Under the pieces are notes generated by a model that made no database searches, was not told where the DNA came from, and saw nothing but the letters and a program-made list of their open reading frames with translations. From positions 248,001 to 312,000 of the forward strand of contig CAYWEN010000016.1 of NCBI GenBank assembly GCA_964457545.1: 64,000 nt of DNA, in the 5' to 3' direction. The translations under genes were made by a program, and so were the position numbers. Source of the DNA: JAGGTJ01 sp964457545 (GTDB taxonomy: Bacteria > Desulfobacterota > DSM-4660 > Desulfatiglandales > Desulfatiglandaceae). The stretch's first letter is position 1. Each line of letters starts with the position of its first letter. Below, in pieces: positions 30,011 through 39,668 of the stretch.

Positions 30011-30634
30011 ATGATGAGAAAATATCTTGAGCCAACAGTAACCATTGATTGTGATAATCAAATCATAATTGAAACAGCAAGGCATCTGACAGAAGACAAG
30101 GAAAATGATCCGGACAGAGCAAAGGCCCTTTTCTATTTTGTAAGGGATGAAATCCGATACAATATATATCTGCCCAAGCTTACTGTAACGGACAACAAGG
30201 CCAGCGTAACGCTTAAAAGAGGGGAAGGATATTGTGTTCAGAAGGCCGTGTTATTGGCCGCTCTTGCAAGGGCAGCAGGGATTCCTGCCCGTCTGAAATT
30301 TTCAGACATAAGGAACTATCTTGTTCCCAAACCCCTGCTGGAGCAAAGACAAGGGATAAACCTCTTTGTCTATCATGGTTATGACGAACTTTACATCAAT
30401 GACAGATGGGTAAAGGCCGTAGTTGCCTTTGACAGGATAACATGCAAAAAAAACAGGATAGTTCCAGTAGATTTTGATGGTATTAACCATGCCCTCATGC
30501 ACAAGTATAACCGTGATGGGAACCTACATATTGAATATGAAAAAGAGCGTGGCCATTATCATGATCTGCCGCTGAACCACCTGATTGCGGAACGCAAAAG
30601 AGTATACGGTGTTGACGATCTGAACAACTGGTAA
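30011..30634 (+). CDS. Transglutaminase-like cysteine protease-fold protein
   Basis: 207 aa. Transglutaminase core: GEGYCVQKAVLLAALARAAG with the nucleophile Cys75, then VYHGYDELYIND with His122, and WVKAVVAFD with Asp141, giving a complete Cys-His-Asp triad. No signal peptide is visible, so it is probably cytoplasmic. Bacterial members act as proteases or amidases more often than crosslinkers. It begins 142 bp after the large membrane protein on the same strand; a shared function is possible but unproven. The ribosome binding site is weak. Confidence 0.82.
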   Translation: MMRKYLEPTVTIDCDNQIIIETARHLTEDKENDPDRAKALFYFVRDEIRYNIYLPKLTVTDNKASVTLKRGEGYCVQKAVLLAALARAAGIPARLKFSDIRNYLVPKPLLEQRQGINLFVYHGYDELYINDRWVKAVVAFDRITCKKNRIVPVDFDGINHALMHKYNRDGNLHIEYEKERGHYHDLPLNHLIAERKRVYGVDDLNNW

Positions 30635-30646
30635 AGATTACGGGAA

Positions 30647-31561
30647 GGGTAGTGTCAGAAATTTTGTGTAAATTTATCCATGGCAAAATTCTGAAAGAAG
30701 GGCAGATTGTTACACTTCTTTCAGACAGGGTTTGACCGCCAATAAAGTTCCATCTTCAGACTTATAAAAGCCGGTAATACACAGCAGGCATTTTCTCCGC
30801 TACTATTTTCATGGATCTTGTTCTTCGTTTAACTTACCTGTTCCCCAACTGAAACCCTTAAACACGCCTCTGGCCATCTTCTGTTACCCCTGTTGGTACC
30901 ATAAAAGCACCAGGACTTTCCTGATGCTTTATGTATATGCGTATATTTAATGCTACCACTATAGAGAAAGAGGCGCCTGATCGGTTCTTCAGACAAATCC
31001 CTGGTCTTTTATTCCTCTGTCGCAACTGATCCTGGCAGGGGATATTATTCAGCCTGACAGCTTCACAGAGATCGTGGATAAGCTTTGGGCGTTTGTTCCC
31101 CTCATAAACAGAAAACCCGGATTTTCCCTGATCTTATCTTCATACTGTTTGCTTTTGGAAATGACTTTGGCCCTGTATCTACCATTTCTATCCTGAGGGA
31201 CTTCAAGAAGGGTCTGTAAAATCTCCTTCAATGCAAAGCGGCATACAAGCCATTGCGATAATTTATCTCTCCCTGGCCCCGGTTCATACCCTCTACGGCC
31301 AAGAAATCGGGCAAGCTCCATTGCCATCAGCCTGGACAGGTATGGTCATGTATTTTCTTTGCTCTCTCCACAAATCATCTCAAAAGTCTGTTTCGGTTGT
31401 TCCTGATTTTCCTTGAAAATCTCCATAACTTCAGGTACGCTTAATTCCATATTCATGGGTGCTTCTCCTTTCTGTCTGGATTTGTCATTAAAACCCTTTT
31501 AAAGGAAAAGCACCTTTTTTCTACCCCTCTCAGAATTTGTACAAGATATTTTACGCTACCC
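30647..31561 (-). mobile_element. Decayed IS256-family insertion sequence
   Basis: About 915 bp bounded by imperfect terminal inverted repeats at 30647-30675 and 31533-31561 (both begin GGGTAG; 21 of 29 positions match when one is reversed). Only the N-terminal part of the transposase remains readable inside, and a full IS256 element is around 1.3 kb or more, so internal sequence has been lost. No target-site duplication is evident. It lies between the transglutaminase-like gene and the sigma-factor-like gene. Confidence 0.75.
31049..31456 (-). pseudogene. IS256-family transposase, N-terminal remnant
   Basis: From the ATG at 31456 (MNMELSVPEVMEIFKENQ) the frame reads through one in-frame TGA about 36 codons in, then continues LMAMELARFLGRRGYEPGPG, VPQDRNGRYRAKVISKSKQY and LFMRGTNAQSLSTIS to a stop at 31049. 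These match the N-terminal region of IS256/Mutator-type transposases. The DDE catalytic domain is absent. Confidence 0.8.
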
Positions 31562-31714
31562 TATTTGCAAGCCATGCTGAACCATGGAATCAATCCTCTT
31601 GTTGCCATTCAAGCGGCCTGGGTTGGCAGAATCCCGGACGTTTAATATTAATCAGGGACAAGAGTACTTACAAACAGTAAAGACATACCGTTATCCACGA
31701 GGGAGGAATCCGAC

Positions 31715-32416
31715 ATGAATAAACAACATGATAAGGAACAGTTTAACAGCGAGGTATCAAAAATCTTGCCGCGGCTGAAGCGATATGTAGCAAACCAGCT
31801 TCGCATGGCTGTAACAAACGGCATTATAGGCCCACGCAAATATAGTCCCGAAGACATCTCCAACGAGGTATTCATCCACCTTAAAGAGGAGTGGAATACA
31901 GGCCATCTGTCAGCAAAAGACATCAAAACAGCCATGTTCAAACTGGCAGATGCAACATTGACCCGCATCATAAACGAAGAAACAGGACACACAAAGGATG
32001 TCGCCATTGAAGAAATCCTGGCCGAAGAGATGAAAGGTCTGGAGGAAAAATACAGCATAGAGGCGGATGGCGATATCGTACTATATGAAGAATTTGACGA
32101 TATTTCCTATCAATATGAACGGGAACAGAAAACCATTTATCTGCTCGAACCAGGCTTTGAAAATGATCTTATCGAGACCCTGGACCTGACAGGGAGTTAC
32201 ACACATACACCAGAGACAAGTGCAATGCTGGCCCGTGTTTATCAGGATCTTCCTGCCATAACCAGCGCCATTATCGACCTGCATGTTGCCGGAGGCCTGA
32301 GCATAGAGGAAATCGCAGAAATCAGGGAAATGGAGTCCCGGGACGTAAAGAGGATCATCCAGCAGGTCAGACTCCGTTTCATTTATGTACTTAACATCCA
32401 AAAAACACAGCCATAA
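31715..32416 (+). CDS. Sigma-70-like (ECF-type) factor, tentative
   Basis: 233 aa, start supported by GGGAGGAA six bases before the ATG. The N-terminal part, with PRLKRYVANQLRMAV and YSPEDISNEVFIHLKEEW, resembles sigma region 2. The C-terminal part, with DLPAITSAIIDLHVAGGLSI then EEIAEIREMESRDVKRIIQQ, resembles the helix-turn-helix of region 4. Between them is an acidic linker. It could be an atypical ECF-type sigma factor or a related helix-turn-helix regulator. No anti-sigma gene is adjacent. Glucokinase lies downstream, 212 bp away. Confidence 0.55.
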   Translation: MNKQHDKEQFNSEVSKILPRLKRYVANQLRMAVTNGIIGPRKYSPEDISNEVFIHLKEEWNTGHLSAKDIKTAMFKLADATLTRIINEETGHTKDVAIEEILAEEMKGLEEKYSIEADGDIVLYEEFDDISYQYEREQKTIYLLEPGFENDLIETLDLTGSYTHTPETSAMLARVYQDLPAITSAIIDLHVAGGLSIEEIAEIREMESRDVKRIIQQVRLRFIYVLNIQKTQP

Positions 32417-32628
32417 CAATCCAATGCCCATCCATAAGCAAATGGTATGTTTTCACAATATATGCGCCTGCATGCCTCCTCGTAACCTCTTGATTTATCT
32501 TCCGGACTGTAGAAGCAAGGGCAGAGGCATGATCCCGCATAAAAAACGTTCATGGAATGAAACCGTAAAGTGCACAAAAACTGATTTACAAACAAACATA
32601 TCCTGAAACACGTAAAAGGGAACGGCCA

Positions 32629-33639
32629 GTGCACAAAAACCTCGACAAAACAACCCTGCTTGCCGGAGATATAGGAGGCACAAAGACAAACATCGGCCTT
32701 TTTGTACCTGGAAAAACAGGGCCACACCTTGTAACCATGCAGACCTATGCCAGCAAAAAGGCAAGGGGGCTTGAAGAAATACTGAAACATTTTGTCAAGG
32801 AACACAGTTTCACTCCTGCAAGTGCTGCGTTTGGCATTGCAGGACCGGTTATAAACGGGCAATCCAGGACAACAAATCTTCCGTGGGTGGTTTCAGAGGC
32901 AACGATCAAAAATCACTTCGGGTGGAACAGGGTAGCTCTTGTTAACGACCTGACAGCAACAGCCATGTCTGTCCCTTTTCTTGACAACAATCAGATATGT
33001 TCCCTAAATCAGGCAAAAACGGAAAAACACGGCACCATAGGTATTGTTGCCTCAGGAACCGGATTGGGAGAGGCGTCGCTGGTTTATCACAATAATAAGT
33101 ATGTACCTGTTCCTTCTGAAGGGGGACATGTTGATTTTGCTCCAACAACCAGAAAACAGATTTCTCTGTGGCATTATCTGCACAGACAGTTCGGACATGT
33201 CAGCGTGGAACGGGCAGTCTCCGGGCAGGGTATGGTTAATATATATCAATGGCTTAAAGGCACAGAAAGGTATCATGAACCGGAATGGTTAAAACGAGAC
33301 ATGGAAACCATGGACCCTGCAGAAGTTATCACAAAGGCAGCTTTGGCAAACGGCCCTTCTCTGTGCACCCTTGCCCTCGATCATTTTATCTCAATACTTG
33401 GAGCCGTATGCGGAAATCTGGCCCTGACAGTCATGGCTACAGGAGGAATTTATCTTGCCGGAGGTATTCCGCCCAAAATCCTTCCATATCTGAAAAAGGA
33501 TATTTTCATGAAGGCATTTACAAACAAGGGAAGATTCAGCAAACTTCTTAAAAAAATACCTGTAAAAGTCATCCTTGACAGCAGGGCTCCCCTGATAGGG
33601 GCAGCAATATATGCAGAAGAAATGGCACGGCACAATTAA
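32629..33639 (+). CDS. glk: Glucokinase (Glk family)
   Basis: 336 aa from a GTG at 32629 with AAAAGGG about eight bases upstream. ATP-binding motif LLAGDIGGTKTNIGLF near the start, FGIAGPVINGQ, LVNDLTATAMS with the catalytic Asp, ASGTGLGEASLV and a late GGIYLAGGIPPKI. This is the Glk type of hexokinase rather than an ROK repressor/kinase. It phosphorylates glucose to glucose-6-phosphate in the cytoplasm. It lies upstream of the fused sugar-transferase gene on the same strand. Confidence 0.88.
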   Translation: MHKNLDKTTLLAGDIGGTKTNIGLFVPGKTGPHLVTMQTYASKKARGLEEILKHFVKEHSFTPASAAFGIAGPVINGQSRTTNLPWVVSEATIKNHFGWNRVALVNDLTATAMSVPFLDNNQICSLNQAKTEKHGTIGIVASGTGLGEASLVYHNNKYVPVPSEGGHVDFAPTTRKQISLWHYLHRQFGHVSVERAVSGQGMVNIYQWLKGTERYHEPEWLKRDMETMDPAEVITKAALANGPSLCTLALDHFISILGAVCGNLALTVMATGGIYLAGGIPPKILPYLKKDIFMKAFTNKGRFSKLLKKIPVKVILDSRAPLIGAAIYAEEMARHN

Positions 33640-33686
33640 CAGCTTTCAATTCAACAATCTCCAGAATATCAAAACACAACCTGCAT

Positions 33687-35027
33687 ATGAGCCTTCACTG
33701 TAAAGAAAAAAGAATTATTGTCTTTGGAAGGTATCCGCTTCCAGGAAAAGCAAAAACACGTCTGATTCCTCACCTTGGGCCTGCAGGGGCTGCAGACCTG
33801 CAACGTGAGCTTACAGAAATCACCATAAACACCCTCAAAAAACTGACTTCCGATTGTAAAACAAATATGGAATTCTGTTGCGATGGGGGAAGCAAAAACA
33901 AAGCAGGCAAATGGTTAGGGCATGATATTCTCTTTTCCCGGCAAGAAAAGGGAGATCTCGGAAAACGCATGCATACTGCCTTTAAAAGGGCCTTCCACAA
34001 GGGATGTAAACATGTGGTACTTGTAGGTACGGATATCCCCGGCATAACAACCAGCCACATGCAAGAGGCATTTGATATGCTTCTGAAAAACGACGTGGTT
34101 ATCGGTCCCAGCACAGACGGAGGATACTGGCTTGTCGGCATGAACCGGCCCATGGACATATTCGGGGATATAGCATGGGGAACCCGGTCCGTACTTGATC
34201 AAACCCTGAGAAAGATCAGAAAAAGAAAACTTGCGTATCACCTTCTGGAACATATTGCAGATATTGACACCTTAGAAGATCTCAGAAAATGGAATCACGG
34301 GCTGGAACAGGACCAACCGTATCTGTCGGTTATCATTCCTGCCATAAACGAAGAGAGAAATATCAAAAAGACCATAATTACTGCCAATAACAGGGATGCA
34401 GAAATTATTGTGGTGGATGGAGGAAGCACGGATCATACCCGAACAGTTGCTGAAGAGGCAGGTGCAACGGTCCTTGTCACAAAAAAGGGACGCTCCTTAC
34501 AGCAGAACACAGGGGCAGCATCAGCAAAAGGAAAAGTGCTTCTTTTCCTGCATGCAGACACACTGCTCCCGGCACACTATGTGAACCATGTTTTTGAAAC
34601 ACTCATGCCAAAAAGAACAGCAGCAGGCGCATTCCGATTCAGGACAGACTCCCACATACCATTCATGAATGCCATTGAATGGATGACAAATATCCGGTCA
34701 TGCCTGTTCCAGTTGCCTTACGGAGATCAGGCTCTGTTTATGAAAAAGGCCATGTTTAACAGAGTAGGCGGATTTCCAAATGTTTCCATTGCAGAAGACT
34801 TGCTCATTGTCCGGAGCCTTAAAAAATACGGACAAATCAGAACAACACAGGCATATGCCGTTACATCCGGCAGACGGTGGCAGCAGATTGGGATAACCAA
34901 GACAACATTGATAAATCTGACTATCATGGCGGGGTGTTACCTCGGTATTTCTCCAAACACCATGGCCTCATTATACATGGCATCTCAAAAAAGACAAAAA
35001 CCCAATCAAAAAAGAGAGATATCTTAA
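33687..35027 (+). CDS. Fusion: DUF2064-type transferase plus family-2 glycosyltransferase
   Basis: 446 aa with two domains. Residues 1-200 are a DUF2064/TIGR04282-type glycosyltransferase-like domain: FGRYPLPGKAKTRLIP at the start, VLVGTDIPGITTSHMQ, and GPSTDGGYWLVGM. From about residue 212 a TIGR04283-type family-2 glycosyltransferase follows: LSVIIPAINEERNIKKT, IIVVDGGSTDHT, FLHADTLLP and YGDQALFMKKAMF. These two are commonly encoded as adjacent genes; here they form one chain. Substrates are unknown. Start ATG at 33687. Confidence 0.85.
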   Translation: MSLHCKEKRIIVFGRYPLPGKAKTRLIPHLGPAGAADLQRELTEITINTLKKLTSDCKTNMEFCCDGGSKNKAGKWLGHDILFSRQEKGDLGKRMHTAFKRAFHKGCKHVVLVGTDIPGITTSHMQEAFDMLLKNDVVIGPSTDGGYWLVGMNRPMDIFGDIAWGTRSVLDQTLRKIRKRKLAYHLLEHIADIDTLEDLRKWNHGLEQDQPYLSVIIPAINEERNIKKTIITANNRDAEIIVVDGGSTDHTRTVAEEAGATVLVTKKGRSLQQNTGAASAKGKVLLFLHADTLLPAHYVNHVFETLMPKRTAAGAFRFRTDSHIPFMNAIEWMTNIRSCLFQLPYGDQALFMKKAMFNRVGGFPNVSIAEDLLIVRSLKKYGQIRTTQAYAVTSGRRWQQIGITKTTLINLTIMAGCYLGISPNTMASLYMASQKRQKPNQKREIS

Positions 35028-35284
35028 AAAAATGTGCTGCAATTTTTTCAAGGCCCTGCCCAACAAAAAATTCGGGTACTACTAATGAAAAGAGGGTCCT
35101 CACCTGTCTAAAACCAGCATTGCCGGATTTGTTTTACCAGCCTCGGCAAACAATGAAAACATACTGTACCCGGTAATACAGACCCGTATGTATGAAGGGC
35201 TTTCATATAAACAAAATACGCCAAGGCAAAAAAAGAAACATACATATGCATATAAATCATGCGTATAGACCAAGGAGGCAAAAG

Positions 35285-36142
35285 ATGGCAAACACAAGTC
35301 CAAAAACCTTGCAAAATACCTGTTCCTGTTCAGGATCAAAAAAAACAACGCCTTTAACCAAAAGGATATGCTGGATATTGCAAGGATTAAGGATTAAGGC
35401 TCTACTGTTATGGCACCAGACAGGACGGACACACACAGACATCTGGCAAAAGTGGGCATTTGACACATGTATAATGCTGTTATCCTCTGTTTCTGTTTTA
35501 TTTTTCATGGCAGGCTTCTCAAACGCCACAAACCCAGATATCACTGACAAAACAACAGCATATCTCGATTTTGAAGATGTGCTGCCTGATCATATCCCTG
35601 ATGGCTGGAACACAGCATCTACCAATCCAACAGACGAACCCGCTGTCTGGCAAGTCATTGAAGACACCTCCGCTCCTTCTGGCAACAAAGTGCTTGCCCT
35701 GACAGATACAGGTCATTCTTTTGGCAACACATACAATCTGTGCTGGACAAAAAACATTTCTTTTATGAACGGAATTATCTCCGTAAAATTCAAGGCCAAC
35801 AGGGGAGACGAAGACGAAGGTGGCGGTATTATATGGCGAGCCCAGGACCCCGATAATTACTATGTTGCCAGGTTCAATCCCTTAGAAGACAACTTCCGGA
35901 TGTACTACGTCAAAAACGGAGTACGCCGTATGCTGGCCAGTGCACATATTGCCTTAGATGCCAAACGCTGGCATTCAATGAAAATTGTTGTTAATGGCAA
36001 AAGATTTGAATGTTATCTGAACAGCAAGAGGCTGTTGAGTATAACCAGCAGTGTATTCAATCGGCCTGGAGGCGTGGGTCTATGGACAAAGGCGGATGCT
36101 GCCACCTCATTTGATGATTTCAAGGTAATCACAGAACCATGA
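35285..36142 (+). CDS. Secreted/membrane-anchored LamG-like domain protein
   Basis: About 285 aa from the ATG at 35285, chosen for AAGGAGG six bases upstream; an upstream ATG at 35192 lacks this. A hydrophobic segment near residues 65-82 (MLLSSVSVLFFMAGFSNA) may be a late signal or anchor. The remainder is a concanavalin-like jelly-roll: YLDFEDVLPDHIPDGW, GIISVKFKANRGDEDEGGG, WRAQDPDNYYVARFNPLEDN and GVGLWTKADAATSFDDF, as in DUF1080/LamG families that bind or cleave sugars. It precedes the iron-type ABC importer by 92 bp on the same strand. Confidence 0.7.
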   Translation: MANTSPKTLQNTCSCSGSKKTTPLTKRICWILQGLRIKALLLWHQTGRTHTDIWQKWAFDTCIMLLSSVSVLFFMAGFSNATNPDITDKTTAYLDFEDVLPDHIPDGWNTASTNPTDEPAVWQVIEDTSAPSGNKVLALTDTGHSFGNTYNLCWTKNISFMNGIISVKFKANRGDEDEGGGIIWRAQDPDNYYVARFNPLEDNFRMYYVKNGVRRMLASAHIALDAKRWHSMKIVVNGKRFECYLNSKRLLSITSSVFNRPGGVGLWTKADAATSFDDFKVITEP

Positions 36143-36234
36143 AAACTGATGCAACACGATAAGGATAACGTACAAATCACTTCAGTTCCACCCAACATAC
36201 AAGCTTTCCCTAAACCCGGGAGAAACCGATTCTC

Positions 36235-37281
36235 ATGTCCTGTAATACAACTGCAATAAAAGATATTTTTCGTCTTCTGTTGTTAATCGCAATTCCAACA
36301 ATACCCTTGCTGCTCCCCGCGTGTGCCAGAAACAATCAGGAGATCAAAACTCTTACCGTGTATGTCTCGGAAGATCAGGTATTTTCAGAACCCATCCTGC
36401 AGGACTTTGAAAACCAGACTGGTATCAAGATCAAGGCAGTTTATGATACAGAAGAAACCAAAAGTACAGGGGCAATGAACAGGCTGATTGCCGAAAAAGA
36501 CAACCCGCAGGCCGATGTATATTGGGCAAATGAACCTATCCGCGCTGAAATCCTGAAACAAAAGGCAATCTCCGCTCACTACGTTTCTCCAGAAGCCAAA
36601 AACATTCCCTCCATGTTCAAGGACCCCCAGGGCTACTGGACGGGATTTTCTGCCCGTGTGCGGGTCTTTATTGTAAACACACAAAACAAAAACAAACCCT
36701 TATCCATTTCCGATTATCTTGACCCGCGCTGGAAAGGCAAGACTGTTATAGCCAATCCCCTGTTTGGAACTACCACATCAGAGATTGCCGCCTTGTTTAC
36801 TGTTTGGGGAGACAAACGGGCCAAAGCCTTTATGATGGGCATGAAAAAAAACATGGTTGCTATTTCTACCAGCAACGGAGAAAGTGCCGATTTTGTGGCT
36901 GCAGGACGGTATGCATTCAGTCTGGTCGACAGTGATGACGCAACAAACCGGTTGCGCCAAAACAAACCGGTAGCCATGGTTTATCCTGACCAGCAACCCG
37001 GAGGCATAGGCTGCTTTGTGGTACCCAATGCTGCTGTACTGATCAAAGGTGCACCTCATCCTGAAATGGCAAAAAAGTTTATTGACTTTCTGCTTTCCCC
37101 GCAAACCGAAAGCAAACTCGCCTTTGCCGACTGCGCACAAATCCCTCTGCACCAGGGAGTCAGGATACCACCTGAAATGAAACCCCTTTCCAGCATCAGA
37201 ATAATGCGGGTTGATTATGCCCGGATAGCAAAAAAAATGATTGAGATTCAACCATTTCTTAAATCCTGGGTCGGGTTGTAA
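36235..37281 (+). CDS. fbpA: Iron(III)-type ABC transporter, substrate-binding lipoprotein
   Basis: 348 aa. The lipobox LPAC puts the lipidated Cys at residue 30, so the mature protein is membrane-anchored in the periplasm. The family-1 binding-protein fold is seen in LTVYVSEDQVFSEPILQDFE, ADVYWANEPIRAEILK, and GYWTGFSARVRVFIVNT, typical of FbpA/FutA-type ferric-iron proteins. Thiamine or phosphonate ligands are alternatives within the same family. The stop shares a base with the permease start (TAATG), so translation is coupled. Confidence 0.75.
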   Translation: MSCNTTAIKDIFRLLLLIAIPTIPLLLPACARNNQEIKTLTVYVSEDQVFSEPILQDFENQTGIKIKAVYDTEETKSTGAMNRLIAEKDNPQADVYWANEPIRAEILKQKAISAHYVSPEAKNIPSMFKDPQGYWTGFSARVRVFIVNTQNKNKPLSISDYLDPRWKGKTVIANPLFGTTTSEIAALFTVWGDKRAKAFMMGMKKNMVAISTSNGESADFVAAGRYAFSLVDSDDATNRLRQNKPVAMVYPDQQPGGIGCFVVPNAAVLIKGAPHPEMAKKFIDFLLSPQTESKLAFADCAQIPLHQGVRIPPEMKPLSSIRIMRVDYARIAKKMIEIQPFLKSWVGL

Positions 37282-38867
37282 TGCAAAAACGTATTGTCTT
37301 GATCCTAACAGCAGGACTGATAGTGGCGATCGGACTGCTCCCTGTTATTTCCATGGTGCTTAAAAGCGTCATCATGGATGGACATTTCAGTCTTGAAGCA
37401 TATCATGGACTAATGAGTTCAAAACGGCAATGGATCCTGCTCAAACACAGCCTGACCCTTGCCACACTGGTAATGATCCTTACCACAGTTATTGGTGTGC
37501 CAACAGGCATTTTACTTGGTAAAACCAATATCCCCTTGCGCAAATTCTTTTTGATTGTACTTACTGTACCATTACTGCTGCCCCCATACATCATAGCAGT
37601 CTCCTATTCTGATTTACTGGGACAAGAAGGCCTGCTTATGCCTCTGCTTGGGGAGGTATTTATACATCATACCAGCCAATGGCTTTTTGGCCTGCCCGGA
37701 TGTACACTTGTTCTGTTTTCCGCCTTTTTGCCCATTCCGGTTGTTCTAACCATTGCCTTCCTCCGTACTGTCAATCCACACATGGAAGAGGCAGCACGGC
37801 TTGCCGCCAGTTGGGGGAAGGTGCTCAAAGGAATTACGCTTCCTATGATTATGCCAGGTATTCTGTTTTCCGCCCTGCTGGTTTTTCTCCTGACCTTTGG
37901 TGAGTTTGGCGTTCCAAACTTCTTGAGATATGATGTCTTTCCAGTAGAGAGTTTTATTCAATTTTCCGCCTTTTACAATTTTCAGGCTGCCACGGCAACA
38001 AGCATGCCAATGGCAGTTATTACGTTTCTTGCCCTGCTGATTGAAACATACCTCTTACGCAAACAAACCTGTCAAATTCAGACTGCGCAAGACAACAGAC
38101 AAATACCGGTTATCTATCTGCAGCGCTCCCATATTCCACTTACTATTGCCGCAGGCCTTATGGCACTGTTCATTACAATCGTACCTGTTTTTACGTTGAT
38201 TATCAAATCAGCCGATCCGGCAATTTATGCACAGGCCATAAACAAGGCTGGAAACAGTTTGCTCCGCAGTATAACCTATGCCGGGATATCTGCAACACTC
38301 CTTACTGTTTTAGGCCTTCTTACAGGATACCTGATCCAGACCCGTGCGCTTAAGATATGGCGCACCATTGATTCCCTGACCATTTTTCTCTTTGCTTTAC
38401 CCGGAACAGTAATTGGTATAGGATTGATCAGTTTATGGAATACTTCCTGGACAAATTTTATCTATGCATCTCCACTTATTATCTTGCTGGGATACCTGGC
38501 CAAATACACAGCCATTACCAGCAGAATCTCTGTTAACCAGCTGGCCAAGATCTCACCATCCATGGAAGAGGCAGCTCAGGTGGCCGGAGCCACATGGCTT
38601 CGCCGCATGATATTTATTATCATTCCTCTGTCCCGACAGGGGCTTATTGTTGCCTGGCTAACCGGTTATGTTTTCTCACTAAGGGATACAAGTATTACCA
38701 TGATGGTCTATCCGGCCGGACACGACACACTGCCTGTGCGTATCTTCACACTGATGGCCAATGGATCTCCGGAAATGATTGCCTCCCTTTGCATCATACT
38801 TGTTCTGGCAACCCTGTTGCCCTTGGGAATCATATCACTGCCGGCCCTGCTGAAAAGACCTGAATGA
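37281..38867 (+). CDS. fbpB: Iron(III)-type ABC transporter permease, duplicated domain
   Basis: 528 aa with about twelve hydrophobic helices. Two BPD-type permease domains are visible, each with an EEAA-like ATPase-contact loop: MEEAARLAASWGKVLKGITL near residue 167 and MEEAAQVAGATWLRRMIFI near residue 430. This two-domain single-chain layout is typical of FbpB-type permeases. It is the middle gene of the importer operon. Confidence 0.85.
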   Translation: MQKRIVLILTAGLIVAIGLLPVISMVLKSVIMDGHFSLEAYHGLMSSKRQWILLKHSLTLATLVMILTTVIGVPTGILLGKTNIPLRKFFLIVLTVPLLLPPYIIAVSYSDLLGQEGLLMPLLGEVFIHHTSQWLFGLPGCTLVLFSAFLPIPVVLTIAFLRTVNPHMEEAARLAASWGKVLKGITLPMIMPGILFSALLVFLLTFGEFGVPNFLRYDVFPVESFIQFSAFYNFQAATATSMPMAVITFLALLIETYLLRKQTCQIQTAQDNRQIPVIYLQRSHIPLTIAAGLMALFITIVPVFTLIIKSADPAIYAQAINKAGNSLLRSITYAGISATLLTVLGLLTGYLIQTRALKIWRTIDSLTIFLFALPGTVIGIGLISLWNTSWTNFIYASPLIILLGYLAKYTAITSRISVNQLAKISPSMEEAAQVAGATWLRRMIFIIIPLSRQGLIVAWLTGYVFSLRDTSITMMVYPAGHDTLPVRIFTLMANGSPEMIASLCIILVLATLLPLGIISLPALLKRPE

Positions 38868-38901
38868 TTTCCAGAAACTGATCCGTGAACAGGCACCATG
38901 T

Positions 38902-39609
38902 ATGGACATTAAAGTTATTGAACTGAATTCCGTATCAAAATCCTACAATAACCATATTGCCATAGACAACTGTTCGCTGAATATTGTACAGGAAAAACGG
39001 GTTGTAATCTTGGGGGCATCCGGGTGTGGAAAGACAACCATCCTGAGATTAATCGCAGGATTCATTGCACCGGAAACCGGAAGTATCCGTTTAAACGGAC
39101 AGCAGGTTTCAGCAAACAACAAGATTCTGGTGCCACCAGAAAAACGAAACATCGGTATGGTCTTTCAGAATCTGGCCCTTTGGCCTCACCTTTCTGTACA
39201 TGGTAATCTGGCCTTTGGATTAAAGGCACAGGCCGTCCCGGAAAAAGAACGGGAAAAACGCATTTACAATATGCTGAAACTGGTAGGCTTGTCCAGGCTC
39301 GCACAACGCAAGCCATCAGAACTTTCGGGGGGACAGCAACAACGGGTAGCTTTGGCACGTGCTCTGATTCTGAACCCTGATATTATATTGATGGATGAGC
39401 CTCTTTCCAGTCTTGATGAGGATTTGAACATACGGCTGCGTACAAAGATAGTCGAGCTGCAGGAAAACCTAGGTTTCACACTCCTTTATGTAACCCATAA
39501 CCTGCAGGAGGCATTCAGTATCGCCCATACAGTGGTTCTCCTGAAACATGGCAGGGTAGAATTTCAGGGCAGTGTCAAACAGGCCAAAAGGTTATGGCAA
39601 AGGCAGTAA
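38902..39609 (+). CDS. fbpC: ABC transporter ATP-binding protein, FbpC-like
   Basis: 235 aa. Walker A LGASGCGKTTILRLIAG, Q-loop MVFQNLALWPHL, signature LSGGQQQRVALARAL, Walker B ILMDEPLSSLDEDL and switch His in YVTHNLQEA. It lacks the long C-terminal regulatory domain seen in many FbpC/PotA proteins. It begins 34 bp after the permease and completes the importer. Confidence 0.86.
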   Translation: MDIKVIELNSVSKSYNNHIAIDNCSLNIVQEKRVVILGASGCGKTTILRLIAGFIAPETGSIRLNGQQVSANNKILVPPEKRNIGMVFQNLALWPHLSVHGNLAFGLKAQAVPEKEREKRIYNMLKLVGLSRLAQRKPSELSGGQQQRVALARALILNPDIILMDEPLSSLDEDLNIRLRTKIVELQENLGFTLLYVTHNLQEAFSIAHTVVLLKHGRVEFQGSVKQAKRLWQRQ

Positions 39610-39668
39610 ACCAATCAGGCCACACAACAAACCGGATTTTCAACTGAAATTAAAGGAATACAGTTCTT

